DNA of 44,838 nt from assembly GCA_904394705.1 (NCBI GenBank), contig CAJFNJ010000010.1, positions 1 to 44,838 of the forward strand. Reading direction: 5' to 3'. The notes under the pieces are model-generated. The model was not told the origin of the DNA. It made no database searches and saw only the letters and a list, made by a program, of their open reading frames with translations. Source of the stretch: Avimicrobium caecorum. Lineage in GTDB: Bacteria; Bacillota; Clostridia; Oscillospirales; Ruminococcaceae. This document shows positions 1 through 7,363 of the stretch, piece by piece (the stretch's first letter is position 1; the number at the start of each line of letters is the position of its first letter). The position numbers and the translations under genes are program-made.

Positions 1-85
1 GGGAGAATTCCCGAGCGGCCAAAGGGGGCAGACTGTAAATCTGTTGTCACTGACTTCGATGGTTCGAATCCATCTTCTCCCACCA
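1..85 (+). tRNA. tRNA-Tyr (anticodon GTA)
   Basis: The 7-bp acceptor stem GGGAGAA/TTCTCCC, the anticodon arm CAGACTGTAAATCTG with anticodon GTA, the long class II variable arm, the T arm GGTTCGAATCC and an encoded CCA end are all visible. A type II tRNA with anticodon GTA is bacterial tRNA-Tyr. The gene starts exactly at the window edge, so its promoter, or an upstream tRNA in the same transcript, is not seen. Confidence 0.97.
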
Positions 86-87
86 AA

Positions 88-119
88 CAAAAAGCACCCA
101 GAAGGGTGCTTTTTTTGTT
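88..119 (+). terminator. intrinsic terminator of tRNA-Tyr
   Basis: AAAGCACCC-AGAA-GGGTGCTTTTTTT lies directly behind the CCA end: a perfect GC-rich stem with a four-base loop and a T tract. Confidence 0.9.
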
Positions 120-125
120 TGGTGA

Positions 126-150
126 GGCTGACTTCCGCTGGAAGTCAGCC
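126..150. repeat. perfect intergenic palindrome
   Basis: GGCTGACTTCC-GCT-GGAAGTCAGCC is an 11-bp perfect inverted repeat with a 3-base loop. No T tract follows on either strand, so it is not an ordinary terminator. It belongs to the palindrome-rich patch between tRNA-Tyr and the first protein gene; no gene is seen in 120-388. Confidence 0.6.
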
Positions 151-166
151 GCCTGCGGGCGGGAAT

Positions 167-310
167 TCCGCTTCGCTCAAATGTGGCAGGAACCTGCGGT
201 TCCCCCACAAACGTCCCGTGGCCTGCGGTCACAGACGGCTTCGCCGACCGCTGCGGCGGGACGTCCGCTTCGCTCAAATGTGGTAGGAACCTGCGGTTCC
301 CCCACAAACG
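167..310. repeat. 47-bp direct repeat pair with internal hairpins
   Basis: Copies at 167-213 and 264-310 differ at a single position (C187 against T284). Each contains GGAACC-TGC-GGTTCC, a small hairpin. The stretch between them carries nested inverted repeats (ACGTCCCG/CGGGACGT and GCGGTC/GACCGC). This arrangement resembles dispersed REP-like intergenic units. Whether it recurs elsewhere in the genome cannot be seen here. Confidence 0.65.
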
Positions 311-375
311 CCCCCTCCCTGACTGTGGAGAGGGAGGGGGCGGCAAAGCGGTCAGAAAGATTCTCCCTCTTAAAG

Positions 376-404
376 AAAAAGGCACGGCTCAGGCCGTGCC
401 TTTT
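376..404 (-). terminator. terminator of the CapA/YfjL-like operon
   Basis: GGCACGGC-TCAG-GCCGTGCC is a perfect 8-bp stem. Read on the minus strand it is followed by TTTTTCTTT. The stop codon of the minus-strand gene (389-391) lies in the loop, so the hairpin overlaps the end of the coding region. Confidence 0.8.
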
Positions 405-1255
405 GCTGCGTTTTCAGCTTCCTGGGCGGCGGCATCTTCGGCCTCCACCCAGGCTTTGTAGACGGCGTCTGCCTCCCGGATCCGCTCAGCCAGCCCATCC
501 GGTGTGATCTCCGACACAGGAAAGAGCGGTGCGGCAATATAATCCTCCGGTTCCCGGCTGTTCTTTTGCCGTTCCAGCGAGAAGTCCATCACTGCGTACC
601 GGATACCGGCCTCCTCGGTCAGTTCATGGATTTTCAGCATGATGGAGGCTGCTGTTTCGGGGGTGAGATCCTCGCTTACTGCCCGGATATTGAGCTCTCC
701 AGCCACAGCACCCAGCTCCGCCAGGTCATAGACTCCATCCACCTTCAGATCCTCCACAAAGATGCTGTATTCCTCGGGATACTCCCGGTCGCAGAACCGC
801 AGGTGGGCGGAAACATAGACGCTTTCCCCGGAGACTCCTGGAAGGGAGGCCTTTCCCTCCGGAAAATCCGGAAGTTCCATCACTGTCTTGCCCAGATCGT
901 AATAGTCCTGGGACAGACGGTTCCAGGTATTCCGGCAATTGGGCACCCGATCAGCATAGTCGTGGGAGCGGAAGGTGCCGTCCGGCTCTACATCAATATC
1001 AAACCAGTCGTCCATACTCCCCTCCCGGGATACCCGGACTGTATAGCACCCGTTTTTTAGGTTATAGCCGCAGCTCTCGACGGTGTAGGGTTCGCCGGGG
1101 AACTGTTCTTCCAGTACCTGACGGGCGGTATTGCGGGCCAGCAGGGCCGAGACCGGATTCCCGTAAAAGGCGTTGATGAAAAAGCCGGTCAGGAAAACCA
1201 GCCCCAGCAGGGCGGCAATCCCAAGAATTTTCCGGAAACGTCTGCTCATCGGCAT
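389..1255 (-). CDS. YfjL-like membrane-anchored protein of unknown function
   Basis: A 288-residue protein with one N-terminal membrane segment (about residues 9-27) and an outward-facing remainder. The phrase after the membrane segment (FINAFYGNPVS, then an ALLARNTARQVLEE helix) resembles the uncharacterised YfjL-like family of Firmicutes; I know no function for it. The C-terminus is acidic and alanine-rich. Its ATG overlaps the stop of the upstream CapA-like gene (TGATG), so the two are translationally coupled. A GTG three bases upstream and an ATG at 1249, which fits the AGGAGG site at a 10-base distance, are alternative starts. A structural or signalling role at the envelope is only inferred from the anchor and the neighbour. 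Confidence 0.8.
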   Translation of the reverse strand: MPMSRRFRKILGIAALLGLVFLTGFFINAFYGNPVSALLARNTARQVLEEQFPGEPYTVESCGYNLKNGCYTVRVSREGSMDDWFDIDVEPDGTFRSHDYADRVPNCRNTWNRLSQDYYDLGKTVMELPDFPEGKASLPGVSGESVYVSAHLRFCDREYPEEYSIFVEDLKVDGVYDLAELGAVAGELNIRAVSEDLTPETAASIMLKIHELTEEAGIRYAVMDFSLERQKNSREPEDYIAAPLFPVSEITPDGLAERIREADAVYKAWVEAEDAAAQEAENAAKGTA

Positions 1256-2427
1256 CACTCCTCCTGAGATGTTTCCCCGAAGTCCAGGGCTGCCAGCTGG
1301 GCCTGGAGATAACTGAGGCTGAACTGGCTGTCATGCTGGCGCACCCCATGGGAGAGCGCCTGGGCTTCGGTATAGCCCTCCAGCGGCAGGATACACAGCC
1401 CCGAGAACCCGCTGCCATAATGGGTGACCGTGGGAATGAACTCCACCGACTCGAGCACAGGAACTCCCTCCGCCGGGACCGTGATCTCCAGCTGCAGCAG
1501 TCCGGCGAGCATATTCTCCGCCCCTACCTGGGCTGAGATGAAATTCCCCAGGGAATAGGCCACATAACTCTGTCCCCGGCTGGTCTCGATCCATTCGCCG
1601 CCCTGGAGCACATGGGAGTGATGCCCCAGGATCACATCGGCGCCGCCCTCTGCGAATTCCGCTGCCAGCTGTTTCTGGGCTTCGGTGGGGACACTGGCTC
1701 CCTCGGCGCCCCAGTGCAGGCTCAGCACCACAATGTCCGCCTGTTCCCGGGCTGCTGCCAGCTTTTCGAGGATCGCCTCCTTGTCGCCAAGGCGCAGTAC
1801 ACCGCCTTCGCTGTCTGCCGGCAGCGAGAGCCCGTTGGTGAGTTCGGTGGCGGCAATCAGAGCCACCCGCACGCCGTCCTCATTCTCGGTCACAGCGATG
1901 CGGTCCCGGTGGGCGGCATCGGCATAGCTTCCGGCAACAGCAGCTTCCGGATGGCTGTCCCAGAACTCCTGGGACAGCCGCACCCCGGCTTCTCCCTGGT
2001 CGAAGCAGTGGTTGTTGGCAGTGGCAATGAGATTGAAGCCCAGATCCAGCATGGTTTCGCCCACCTCAGGCGGGGAGCAGAACCGGGGATAGTTGGAGAG
2101 GGGCAGTTCCGCGCCTGCCAGCACTGTTTCCTGGTTGACAAAGGCAAAGTCCGCCTCGGCAACAATGGGAGCGATGGCCTCATAGGCCGGGGCGAAGTCA
2201 TAGCCATTGCCGCCGGCACGCCGGGACGCCTGCATCCAGATCACATCGTGGATCAGGTTGTCCCCGGCAGCCACCAGCGTCACCTGACGGCTCACCGGCT
2301 CCGGAGCGGATACCGGTTCTGAGGCGGGAGAGCCGGGAGTTTCCCGGTTTTCGGGACCGACTGACGCACAGCCGCCCAGCATCACACAGACAGCCGCTGC
2401 TGCAAGGAATCGTTTGACAGGAACCAT
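1255..2427 (-). CDS. CapA-family lipoprotein (PGA_cap metallophosphatase-like)
   Basis: A 390-residue protein. The N-terminus is a lipoprotein signal (basic start, hydrophobic core, lipobox LGGC), so the mature protein sits on the outer face of the membrane. The rest matches the bacterial capsule synthesis protein CapA/PgsA domain, a calcineurin-like metallophosphoesterase fold: AAGDNLIHD near the start, FVNQETVL, ATANNHCFDQG, LSLHWGAE and LGHHSHVLQG supply the family's Asp, Asn and His residues. No capB or capC lies nearby, so poly-glutamate capsule synthesis should not be assumed; orphan CapA-like lipoproteins are common in Firmicutes. The start at 2427 is chosen because GGAAGGAG stands 7 bases upstream and it begins the signal peptide; a longer frame reaching 2454 lacks such support. 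First gene of a two-gene operon. Confidence 0.9.
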   Translation of the reverse strand: MVPVKRFLAAAAVCVMLGGCASVGPENRETPGSPASEPVSAPEPVSRQVTLVAAGDNLIHDVIWMQASRRAGGNGYDFAPAYEAIAPIVAEADFAFVNQETVLAGAELPLSNYPRFCSPPEVGETMLDLGFNLIATANNHCFDQGEAGVRLSQEFWDSHPEAAVAGSYADAAHRDRIAVTENEDGVRVALIAATELTNGLSLPADSEGGVLRLGDKEAILEKLAAAREQADIVVLSLHWGAEGASVPTEAQKQLAAEFAEGGADVILGHHSHVLQGGEWIETSRGQSYVAYSLGNFISAQVGAENMLAGLLQLEITVPAEGVPVLESVEFIPTVTHYGSGFSGLCILPLEGYTEAQALSHGVRQHDSQFSLSYLQAQLAALDFGETSQEE

Positions 2428-2468
2428 GATGATTCTCCTTCCCCCAATGGACAAATTTCACTGTTTTT

Positions 2469-2497
2469 ATCATACCAGACCTGGGGATTTCTGACAA
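2469..2497 (-). promoter_or_regulatory. sigma-A-type promoter of the CapA operon
   Basis: On the minus strand TTGTCA (2492-2497), a 17-base spacer and TATGAT (2469-2474), about 42 bases upstream of the start codon. Confidence 0.75.
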
Positions 2498-2539
2498 GGT
2501 CACAAGAGAATTGTGTAAAATTCGGGCAATTTACAACTA

Positions 2540-2568
2540 TTGACATTTCCGGACCGATGCCGGATAAT
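2540..2568 (+). promoter_or_regulatory. sigma-A-type promoter of the serine hydrolase gene
   Basis: TTGACA (2540-2545), a 17-base spacer and GATAAT (2563-2568), about 32 bases before the ATG at 2601. It diverges from the CapA promoter, with only some 40 bases between the -35 boxes. Confidence 0.8.
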
Positions 2569-2600
2569 GGAAATCAGAATACCGCTGGGGAGGGACTGAC

Positions 2601-3926
2601 ATGTTGCGACGGGGGCTTTGTCTGCTGCTGACAGCCGCGCTCTGTCTGACCACCGGCTGTGTTGCCGACCGTGCTGCCATGCAGGCGGAAGCGGAACAGG
2701 CACTGCTGGCCCAGCAGGAGGAAGCCCTGCGTCAGGAGGAAGCCGAGCGCCGGGCCCGGCAGGAGGAACGCCGCCGCCAGGCCGGGGAAGTGCTGCACGC
2801 CGAGATGGAGGAGATCTGCCGGAAGTATCAGGTGGTGGGCATGAGCCTGGCTGTGTTTGATGAGGAGGGTGTCTTTTACCGGCAGAGCTATGGCTATGCC
2901 GATGTGGAAGCGGGAATCCCCGCCGGGGAGGATACCATCTACCGGGCGGCATCGGTCTCCAAGTGTGTGACTGCCCTGCTGGCGCTGGATCTTGCCAGCG
3001 AGGGGAAGATCGACCCCGAAGCCCCGCTGCCCAGGCTGGGACGGTGCGAGGTGGTTTCCCGTTATCCCGATGCGCCCATCACCCTGCGGCACCTGCTCAC
3101 CCATACCGCGGGTCTGGCAGACAGCGAAACCTACCGGGAAGCGGTGGCAGAAAAGGTGCTTCCGCCGCTGGGGGAGGTGCTGGAGAGCTGTTATACCGGA
3201 GCAAAGCCGGGGACACAGTACTGCTATACCAACTTCGGCCTGGGGCTGGTGAGCGGGGTGATGGAAGCTGTGACCGGCGAGCGTTTTCTGGACTATACCC
3301 GGGAACAGGTCTTTGAGCCTATGGGTATGGATGCGGCCTATTCCTATTCCCAGCTCACACACCCGGAGCGGGTCGCCAATATCTATCAGAACGGGGAGTG
3401 CACCGTCCGCATGGTGGAGTGGACCGGCATGAGTGCCAAATATACCGTGCTCCCACTGGGCGAGCTCTATGCCCTGGGGCATGGGGATCTGTTCATTACA
3501 GCGGAGGACCTGGCCCGGCTGGGGGCGATCATGGCAGGCTGTCCCGGGGAGGGAGAGGCAGTGGCGCTCAGTGAGGAGTACCGTCTTGCCATGCAGACCC
3601 CGCAGTATGAACGGGAGCTTGCCGAGGGAAGCTATCCCAATGAGCTGTGCCGGGGACTGGGGACCCAGATCACCGACCACCTGCTGCCGGACCGGCGCAT
3701 GGTGGGACATCAGGGGAACGCCTATGGTTCCATCTGCGGGCTGTTCTACGACCCGGAGACCCGGACCGGCTTTGCGCTGCTCACCAACGGCGCACTGGGA
3801 CAGCGCAATGCCGCAGGAGTGTTCCGGCTCAATGAGGACACGGCCCAGGCGGTCTATGCGGCCTTCTTTGGTCTGGAGCGGGAAGAACCGGACTGTGACC
3901 CGCCCGCCCTGGAAGCTGCCTGCTGA
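2601..3926 (+). CDS. Beta-lactamase-fold serine hydrolase lipoprotein
   Basis: A 441-residue protein. The lipobox LTTGC ends at Cys20. Residues 25-75 form a charged, Glu/Arg/Gln-rich helix, probably a coiled coil that holds the enzyme away from the membrane. The class C beta-lactamase / DD-peptidase fold follows, with SVSK (nucleophile Ser118, Lys121), the YTN motif near 209-211 and HQGN near 365 at the place of the KTG box. Family members act as D-aminopeptidases, DD-carboxypeptidases or esterases at the cell surface; the substrate cannot be read from the sequence, and beta-lactam resistance should not be inferred from the fold. GGGAGGG precedes the ATG at a good distance. Single-gene transcript with its own promoter. 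Confidence 0.9.
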   Translation: MLRRGLCLLLTAALCLTTGCVADRAAMQAEAEQALLAQQEEALRQEEAERRARQEERRRQAGEVLHAEMEEICRKYQVVGMSLAVFDEEGVFYRQSYGYADVEAGIPAGEDTIYRAASVSKCVTALLALDLASEGKIDPEAPLPRLGRCEVVSRYPDAPITLRHLLTHTAGLADSETYREAVAEKVLPPLGEVLESCYTGAKPGTQYCYTNFGLGLVSGVMEAVTGERFLDYTREQVFEPMGMDAAYSYSQLTHPERVANIYQNGECTVRMVEWTGMSAKYTVLPLGELYALGHGDLFITAEDLARLGAIMAGCPGEGEAVALSEEYRLAMQTPQYERELAEGSYPNELCRGLGTQITDHLLPDRRMVGHQGNAYGSICGLFYDPETRTGFALLTNGALGQRNAAGVFRLNEDTAQAVYAAFFGLEREEPDCDPPALEAAC

Positions 3927-3966
3927 TCTGCCCTGCGCTGCATGAACCGGAACCCCAATACAGCAC

Positions 3967-4005
3967 AAAAGCCGCCCCAGGCAAGGGAGCGGCTTTCATT
4001 TTTAT
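3967..4005. terminator. duplicated terminator, now at the 3' end of the serine hydrolase gene
   Basis: AAAAGCCGC with GCGGCTTT around a short loop, then CATTTTTATT on the plus strand and TTTTGTG on the minus strand. It is the downstream copy of the terminator at 4180-4212 and can serve the plus-strand gene that ends at 3926. Confidence 0.7.
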
Positions 4006-4013
4006 TATAGGGT

Positions 4014-4112
4014 GGCGATGCGTACCGCCTTCCAGCCATTGGCTGCCGTTCAGAAGCCCGGACGGCAGCGGAGAGGAGAGCGGTATTCCCGCACACCCGG
4101 CAGACCAAGGAG
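4014..4112 (-). pseudogene. 3'-end remnant of the 4217-5275 gene
   Basis: Read on the minus strand this piece ends with NGWKAVRIATL and a stop, against NGWKAVRISTL in the intact gene, with a recognisable REYR segment before it. An in-frame stop and substitutions inside show that it is not translated as a protein of its own. It is a by-product of the tandem duplication. Confidence 0.75.
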
Positions 4113-4179
4113 CATAGCCCGTCGTCTGCCGCCCCACAGGCAGGAAGGAACGCACCCCGCTCCAACCCCAATACAGCAC

Positions 4180-4212
4180 AAAAGCCGCCCCGGCAAGGGA
4201 GCGGCTTTCATT
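4180..4212 (-). terminator. terminator of the surface-glycan operon
   Basis: A GC-rich hairpin (GCCGCTCCC...GGGGCGGC on the minus strand) followed by TTTTGTGC, directly behind the stop codon at 4217-4219. Confidence 0.75.
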
Positions 4213-4216
4213 TTTA

Positions 4217-5275
4217 TTATAGGGTGGAGATGCGTACTGCCTTCCAGCCATTGGCTGTCCTCAGGAAGTCCAGGCGGTAGCGGGAGGGGTAACGGTATTC
4301 CCGTGCGCCCCGGTAGACCAGATAGTCAAAGGACAGCTCGGCGGTGAAGGCATTCTCTCCGGCAGAGGTGAGGTTCAGGCGCTGGAGATTCTCATATCCA
4401 TAGCCAGTGTGGTCGATGTACCAGCCGTTATAGAACTCCTGCATGGCCTGCCAGAACTCGGTTCCCGGCAGAAGCAGGGCATTCAGTTCCCCACGCCCGG
4501 CATCCGAGCTGATAAAGGCGGCATAGGTTTTGGCGGCCTGTTCTGCCGCTGCCCAGTATTCCCCGGCCTGGGCATCGGGTACCGGCGCTGTCACCGAAAC
4601 GGTGCGCACTTCCCCCTCGGTGGGAGCAGCTACCGCACAGGCAGAGCCGTCGGCTGTGACAGCGGTAATCTCCGGCTCCATCAGCAGCCCTTCGATGCGG
4701 TAGGCTTCCGCCTGGGGTGCCTCATAGCCCTGGGGCAGCGATTCATACCCCGCTGCCGCCTGACTGCCGGTGCGGTATTCGCTTCCCAGCGGCGTGCCGT
4801 TCACCTGTACCGTGCAGCCCTCCGGCGCCAGGATCTCCACCGGCGGCAGAGGTTCTGCCAGGGTGCGCACCTGCCAGCTCCGTCCGCTCTCCGCGGGAGC
4901 CGGGGTGAGTATGAGCCGGGACACCTCCCGGCTGCCGTCCATCAGGGCGTAGGTCTGTCCCTCGCCGCCCGAGGTGCGCACCAGCGTGTATTCCTCCGGC
5001 AATCCGGCATAGACCTCGGTCAGCCAGGCTGTATAGTCCTCGGGGCGGTCCAGCGGGGAGAGGTCCGCTTCAGCGTCCCGGAGAATGGTCTCCCACTGTC
5101 CGGCAGCCGTTTCCTGGAGGTACCGGCGCACTGAGGATTCGGGCGTATTGGATTCGTACCGGTCCAGCGCGAACCACAGGTATCCCAGCAGCGCCGCTCC
5201 GATGAGCAGCAGTGCCAGGGCATAGAGGCCGAGCTTCTCCCGGAAGCCCAGCCGGTGTTTTGCAGATGCAGCCAT
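4217..5275 (-). CDS. Membrane-anchored protein with NTF2/TcaA-like domains
   Basis: A 352-residue protein with a short basic N-terminus, one membrane helix (about residues 16-38) and a long extracellular part. The segment after the anchor (VRRYLQETAAGQWETIL) and the last 90 residues, ending in a beta-rich NGWKAVRI strand, look like NTF2-like domains. The middle (APEGCTVQVNGTPLG) resembles the beta-sandwich repeats of TcaA-type envelope proteins. No catalytic motif is visible. It begins 2 bases after the upstream stop (TGACCATG, with GGAGGG in the previous gene's end), so it is coupled to the phosphodiester glycosidase gene. A longer frame to 5356 is rejected because it reads through the neighbour's end without a ribosome site. 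The role in glycan handling is inferred from the operon only. Confidence 0.75.
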   Translation of the reverse strand: MAASAKHRLGFREKLGLYALALLLIGAALLGYLWFALDRYESNTPESSVRRYLQETAAGQWETILRDAEADLSPLDRPEDYTAWLTEVYAGLPEEYTLVRTSGGEGQTYALMDGSREVSRLILTPAPAESGRSWQVRTLAEPLPPVEILAPEGCTVQVNGTPLGSEYRTGSQAAAGYESLPQGYEAPQAEAYRIEGLLMEPEITAVTADGSACAVAAPTEGEVRTVSVTAPVPDAQAGEYWAAAEQAAKTYAAFISSDAGRGELNALLLPGTEFWQAMQEFYNGWYIDHTGYGYENLQRLNLTSAGENAFTAELSFDYLVYRGAREYRYPSRYRLDFLRTANGWKAVRISTL

Positions 5276-5277
5276 GG

Positions 5278-6294
5278 TCAGTTCCCTCCTTCGTCCAGCG
5301 GCTGGGTGACGATAAAGGCGGTGGGCAGCGGTCGGGAGCCGTAGAGCGAGGCGCACACATTCTGCACTTCGCCGTTATAGACCAGCATGCTCGAGGAACC
5401 GCCGTCCAGATTGGCGGCATTCACAGCGCCGTACTGGAGCATGACATCGATGCAGTCCTTATAGGTGGCGCCGATGCTGTGGGACTGCCGTCCGTCAATG
5501 ACCAGCATGAGCACAGCGCCATCGGCCCGCTGTCCCAGGACGGTGCGGGGATTGAGTCCGCCGCCCGAACCGGCGACCTCCATGGCCTTGCCGTTGACAA
5601 TAAAGGTGGGGCCAAAGGAAACAGCGTCCCGGATGCCCCGGTCCAGGCACTCCTGACCGGTCATGGTGCCCACTACGAGCTGGTTGTTCTGATCGAAGCC
5701 CACAATGGGCTGGGCGCTGAAAAGCCCGCCGTTGAGGAGCTTGCCGTCCTTGATGACGATGCCCAGGGGCATACCGCCCTTGCCGACGCCGCCCTCATCC
5801 ATGAATCCGCCGCCGTTGATGGCAGCCACGGCATTTTCCTGTTTGGCGAAGTCCTCCACCCGGACGCCTGAGGCCTCCTCGGAAAAGACCGGCGCCACGG
5901 CGACTTTGACCCGGGCGGGATCATGGACAATGAGCATCTTGCCCTTGAAGGTGGGGCCGGTGACATCCACCAGCTCGATGGTATCCTTGGGGACGCTCTC
6001 GTCCCGCTGGGCAAAGCCGGTCTGTTCGGTGACCTCAGCGGTCTCCACCACGGCGTTCCGGGCACGGATCTCGGCGATCTCCTCCTCAGAGTAGCAGAGA
6101 TAGGCCAGGAATTTGGCGGCGCTGGTCTCCATCACCGAGCCCACAAAGAGATCCCGGGCGGTGGGAGACGGCCCCTTGCAGATGATATTCACGCCGGCAT
6201 ACACAAAGAGGCACAGAATCCCCAGTGTGGTGCCGAGCACAGCCAGACCCCGGAGCAGCAGCGAGGGCTTATGGTGTTTTTTCGGTTCAGACAT
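5278..6294 (-). CDS. Phosphodiester glycosidase family protein (NAGPA domain)
   Basis: A 338-residue protein with one N-terminal membrane segment (about 13-33); the remainder should be extracytoplasmic. The second half carries the NAGPA / DUF2233 signature: AAINGGGF, SFGPTFIVNG, NPRTVLGQ, LMLVIDGRQ and NLDGGSSSMLV near the end. The family includes the mammalian mannose-6-phosphate uncovering enzyme and bacterial proteins linked to exopolysaccharide, and cleaves sugar-1-phosphodiester bonds. Here it probably trims or remodels a phosphodiester-linked surface glycan or teichoic-acid-like polymer. Its start overlaps the end of the glycosyltransferase gene by 8 bases, with AGGAGG 9 bases upstream of the ATG. 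Confidence 0.9.
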   Translation of the reverse strand: MSEPKKHHKPSLLLRGLAVLGTTLGILCLFVYAGVNIICKGPSPTARDLFVGSVMETSAAKFLAYLCYSEEEIAEIRARNAVVETAEVTEQTGFAQRDESVPKDTIELVDVTGPTFKGKMLIVHDPARVKVAVAPVFSEEASGVRVEDFAKQENAVAAINGGGFMDEGGVGKGGMPLGIVIKDGKLLNGGLFSAQPIVGFDQNNQLVVGTMTGQECLDRGIRDAVSFGPTFIVNGKAMEVAGSGGGLNPRTVLGQRADGAVLMLVIDGRQSHSIGATYKDCIDVMLQYGAVNAANLDGGSSSMLVYNGEVQNVCASLYGSRPLPTAFIVTQPLDEGGN

Positions 6295-7363
6295 GGACAG
6301 TTTCCTCCTGTTTACGGGGTTTTACGGCAAAGACCCAGCGGCGCTGGATCTGGAAGCTGGCAAAGAAGAGCAGGGTATCGGTGATGACCTTGGCAGCCAC
6401 CGAGGGCAGCCCCAGCACCGCCGAGAGCAGATAGACCCCGCCATAGCTGGCAGCGGTCTGGACAATGCAGAGCAGGTAGTAGCGCACCATGGCAGGACCG
6501 GGGTGTTCCCGGTTTTCAAAGACGAGGGTGCGGTTGGCGGCAAAGTTGCACAGGGAGGAGCAGGCCCGGGCGATCACCGTGGCGCCCAGCAGCCGCAGCT
6601 CGGCGGAGAAGCCCCGCAGGAGCCAGTCCATCAGGGCGAAGAGCGCCACATCCAGCACGGTGGAGCCAAGGCTCACCGAGAGAAAGCGGAAGATCTGCCG
6701 GTAGATGGCAAGGGAATCCCGGAGAGGATTGAAATGGGAGGTGGCGTTCTGTTCCAGATAGACGGTGCGGATGGGCACTTCCCGGATGGGAATGCCCAGG
6801 CGGGAGGTTGCCAGCAGCATGTTGGTTTCAAACTCATACCGGTCGCCGGGGACTGTGCAGAGCGCCCGGAGAAAGTCGGTGCCGATGGCCCGCAGTCCGG
6901 TCTGGGTATCCGATACCCCTACGCCGCACAGCACCCGGAAGCACCAGATGGTCGCCTGGTTCCCGATGCGGCTGCGCAGCGGCACATCGGCGCCGTCAAA
7001 CTGCCGTACCCCCAGCACCAGGCTGTCCGGGTGGGCTTCCAGTTCCCTGGCACAGCGCAGGGCGTCAGCAGCGGTGTGCTGTCCGTCGCCGTCCACGGTC
7101 ACCACGCCGAGATCCTCCCCGGTGTGTTCCAGAAACCATGCAAAGGCGGTTTTGAGCGCTCCGCCCTTGCCCCGGTTCACTTCATGCCGGAGCAGGACAC
7201 ACTGGGGATAGCCCTCCGCCTGGCGGAAGTAAGCCTCATACTCCGGGCCGCTGCCGTCATCCACCACAATGATCCGTTCAAATCCCGTGGCGGCGAGGTC
7301 CCGGAGTACGCCGGCGAGTTTTTCATCCGGCTTGTAGGACGGCACAATGGCTGTCACCTTCAT
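6287..7363 (-). CDS. GT2 glycosyltransferase fused to a GtrA-like membrane domain
   Basis: A 358-residue protein. Residues 1-225 are a family 2 glycosyltransferase of the polyprenyl-phosphate sugar synthase type: VPSYKPDEKL, VVDDGS (33-38), NRGKGGAL and the metal-binding DGDGQ (91-95). Residues 230-350 hold four hydrophobic segments typical of GtrA (LGSTVLDVALFALMDWLL, then NFAANRTLVF). The enzyme half probably loads a sugar from a nucleotide sugar onto a polyprenyl phosphate on the cytoplasmic face; the GtrA half may flip or hold the lipid-linked sugar. Having both in one chain suggests coupled synthesis and translocation. It overlaps the PIG-L gene by 4 bases (ATGA) and the next gene by 8. 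GGAGGAG precedes the ATG. Confidence 0.92.
   Translation of the reverse strand: MKVTAIVPSYKPDEKLAGVLRDLAATGFERIIVVDDGSGPEYEAYFRQAEGYPQCVLLRHEVNRGKGGALKTAFAWFLEHTGEDLGVVTVDGDGQHTAADALRCARELEAHPDSLVLGVRQFDGADVPLRSRIGNQATIWCFRVLCGVGVSDTQTGLRAIGTDFLRALCTVPGDRYEFETNMLLATSRLGIPIREVPIRTVYLEQNATSHFNPLRDSLAIYRQIFRFLSVSLGSTVLDVALFALMDWLLRGFSAELRLLGATVIARACSSLCNFAANRTLVFENREHPGPAMVRYYLLCIVQTAASYGGVYLLSAVLGLPSVAAKVITDTLLFFASFQIQRRWVFAVKPRKQEETVHV

Larger units (their letters stand above)
3951..4325. repeat. degenerate tandem duplication, period about 213 bp
   Basis: The stretch from about 4164 to 4325 (terminator plus last codons of the minus-strand gene ending at 4217) recurs at about 3951-4112. The terminator part is nearly identical and the coding part has diverged. 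Both copies read AACCCCAATACAGCAC, then AAAAGCCGCC, then a common run through TTCCAGCCATTGGCTG. The copy nearer 3951 carries small indels. Confidence 0.85.

Noticed and set aside
1255..2427. CapA as evidence for a poly-gamma-glutamate capsule operon.
   Set aside because: No capB, capC or capD homologues are adjacent; single CapA-like lipoproteins are widespread.
2601..3926. Beta-lactam resistance gene.
   Set aside because: Only the fold and SxxK/YxN residues are seen; most lipoproteins of this type are peptidases or esterases.
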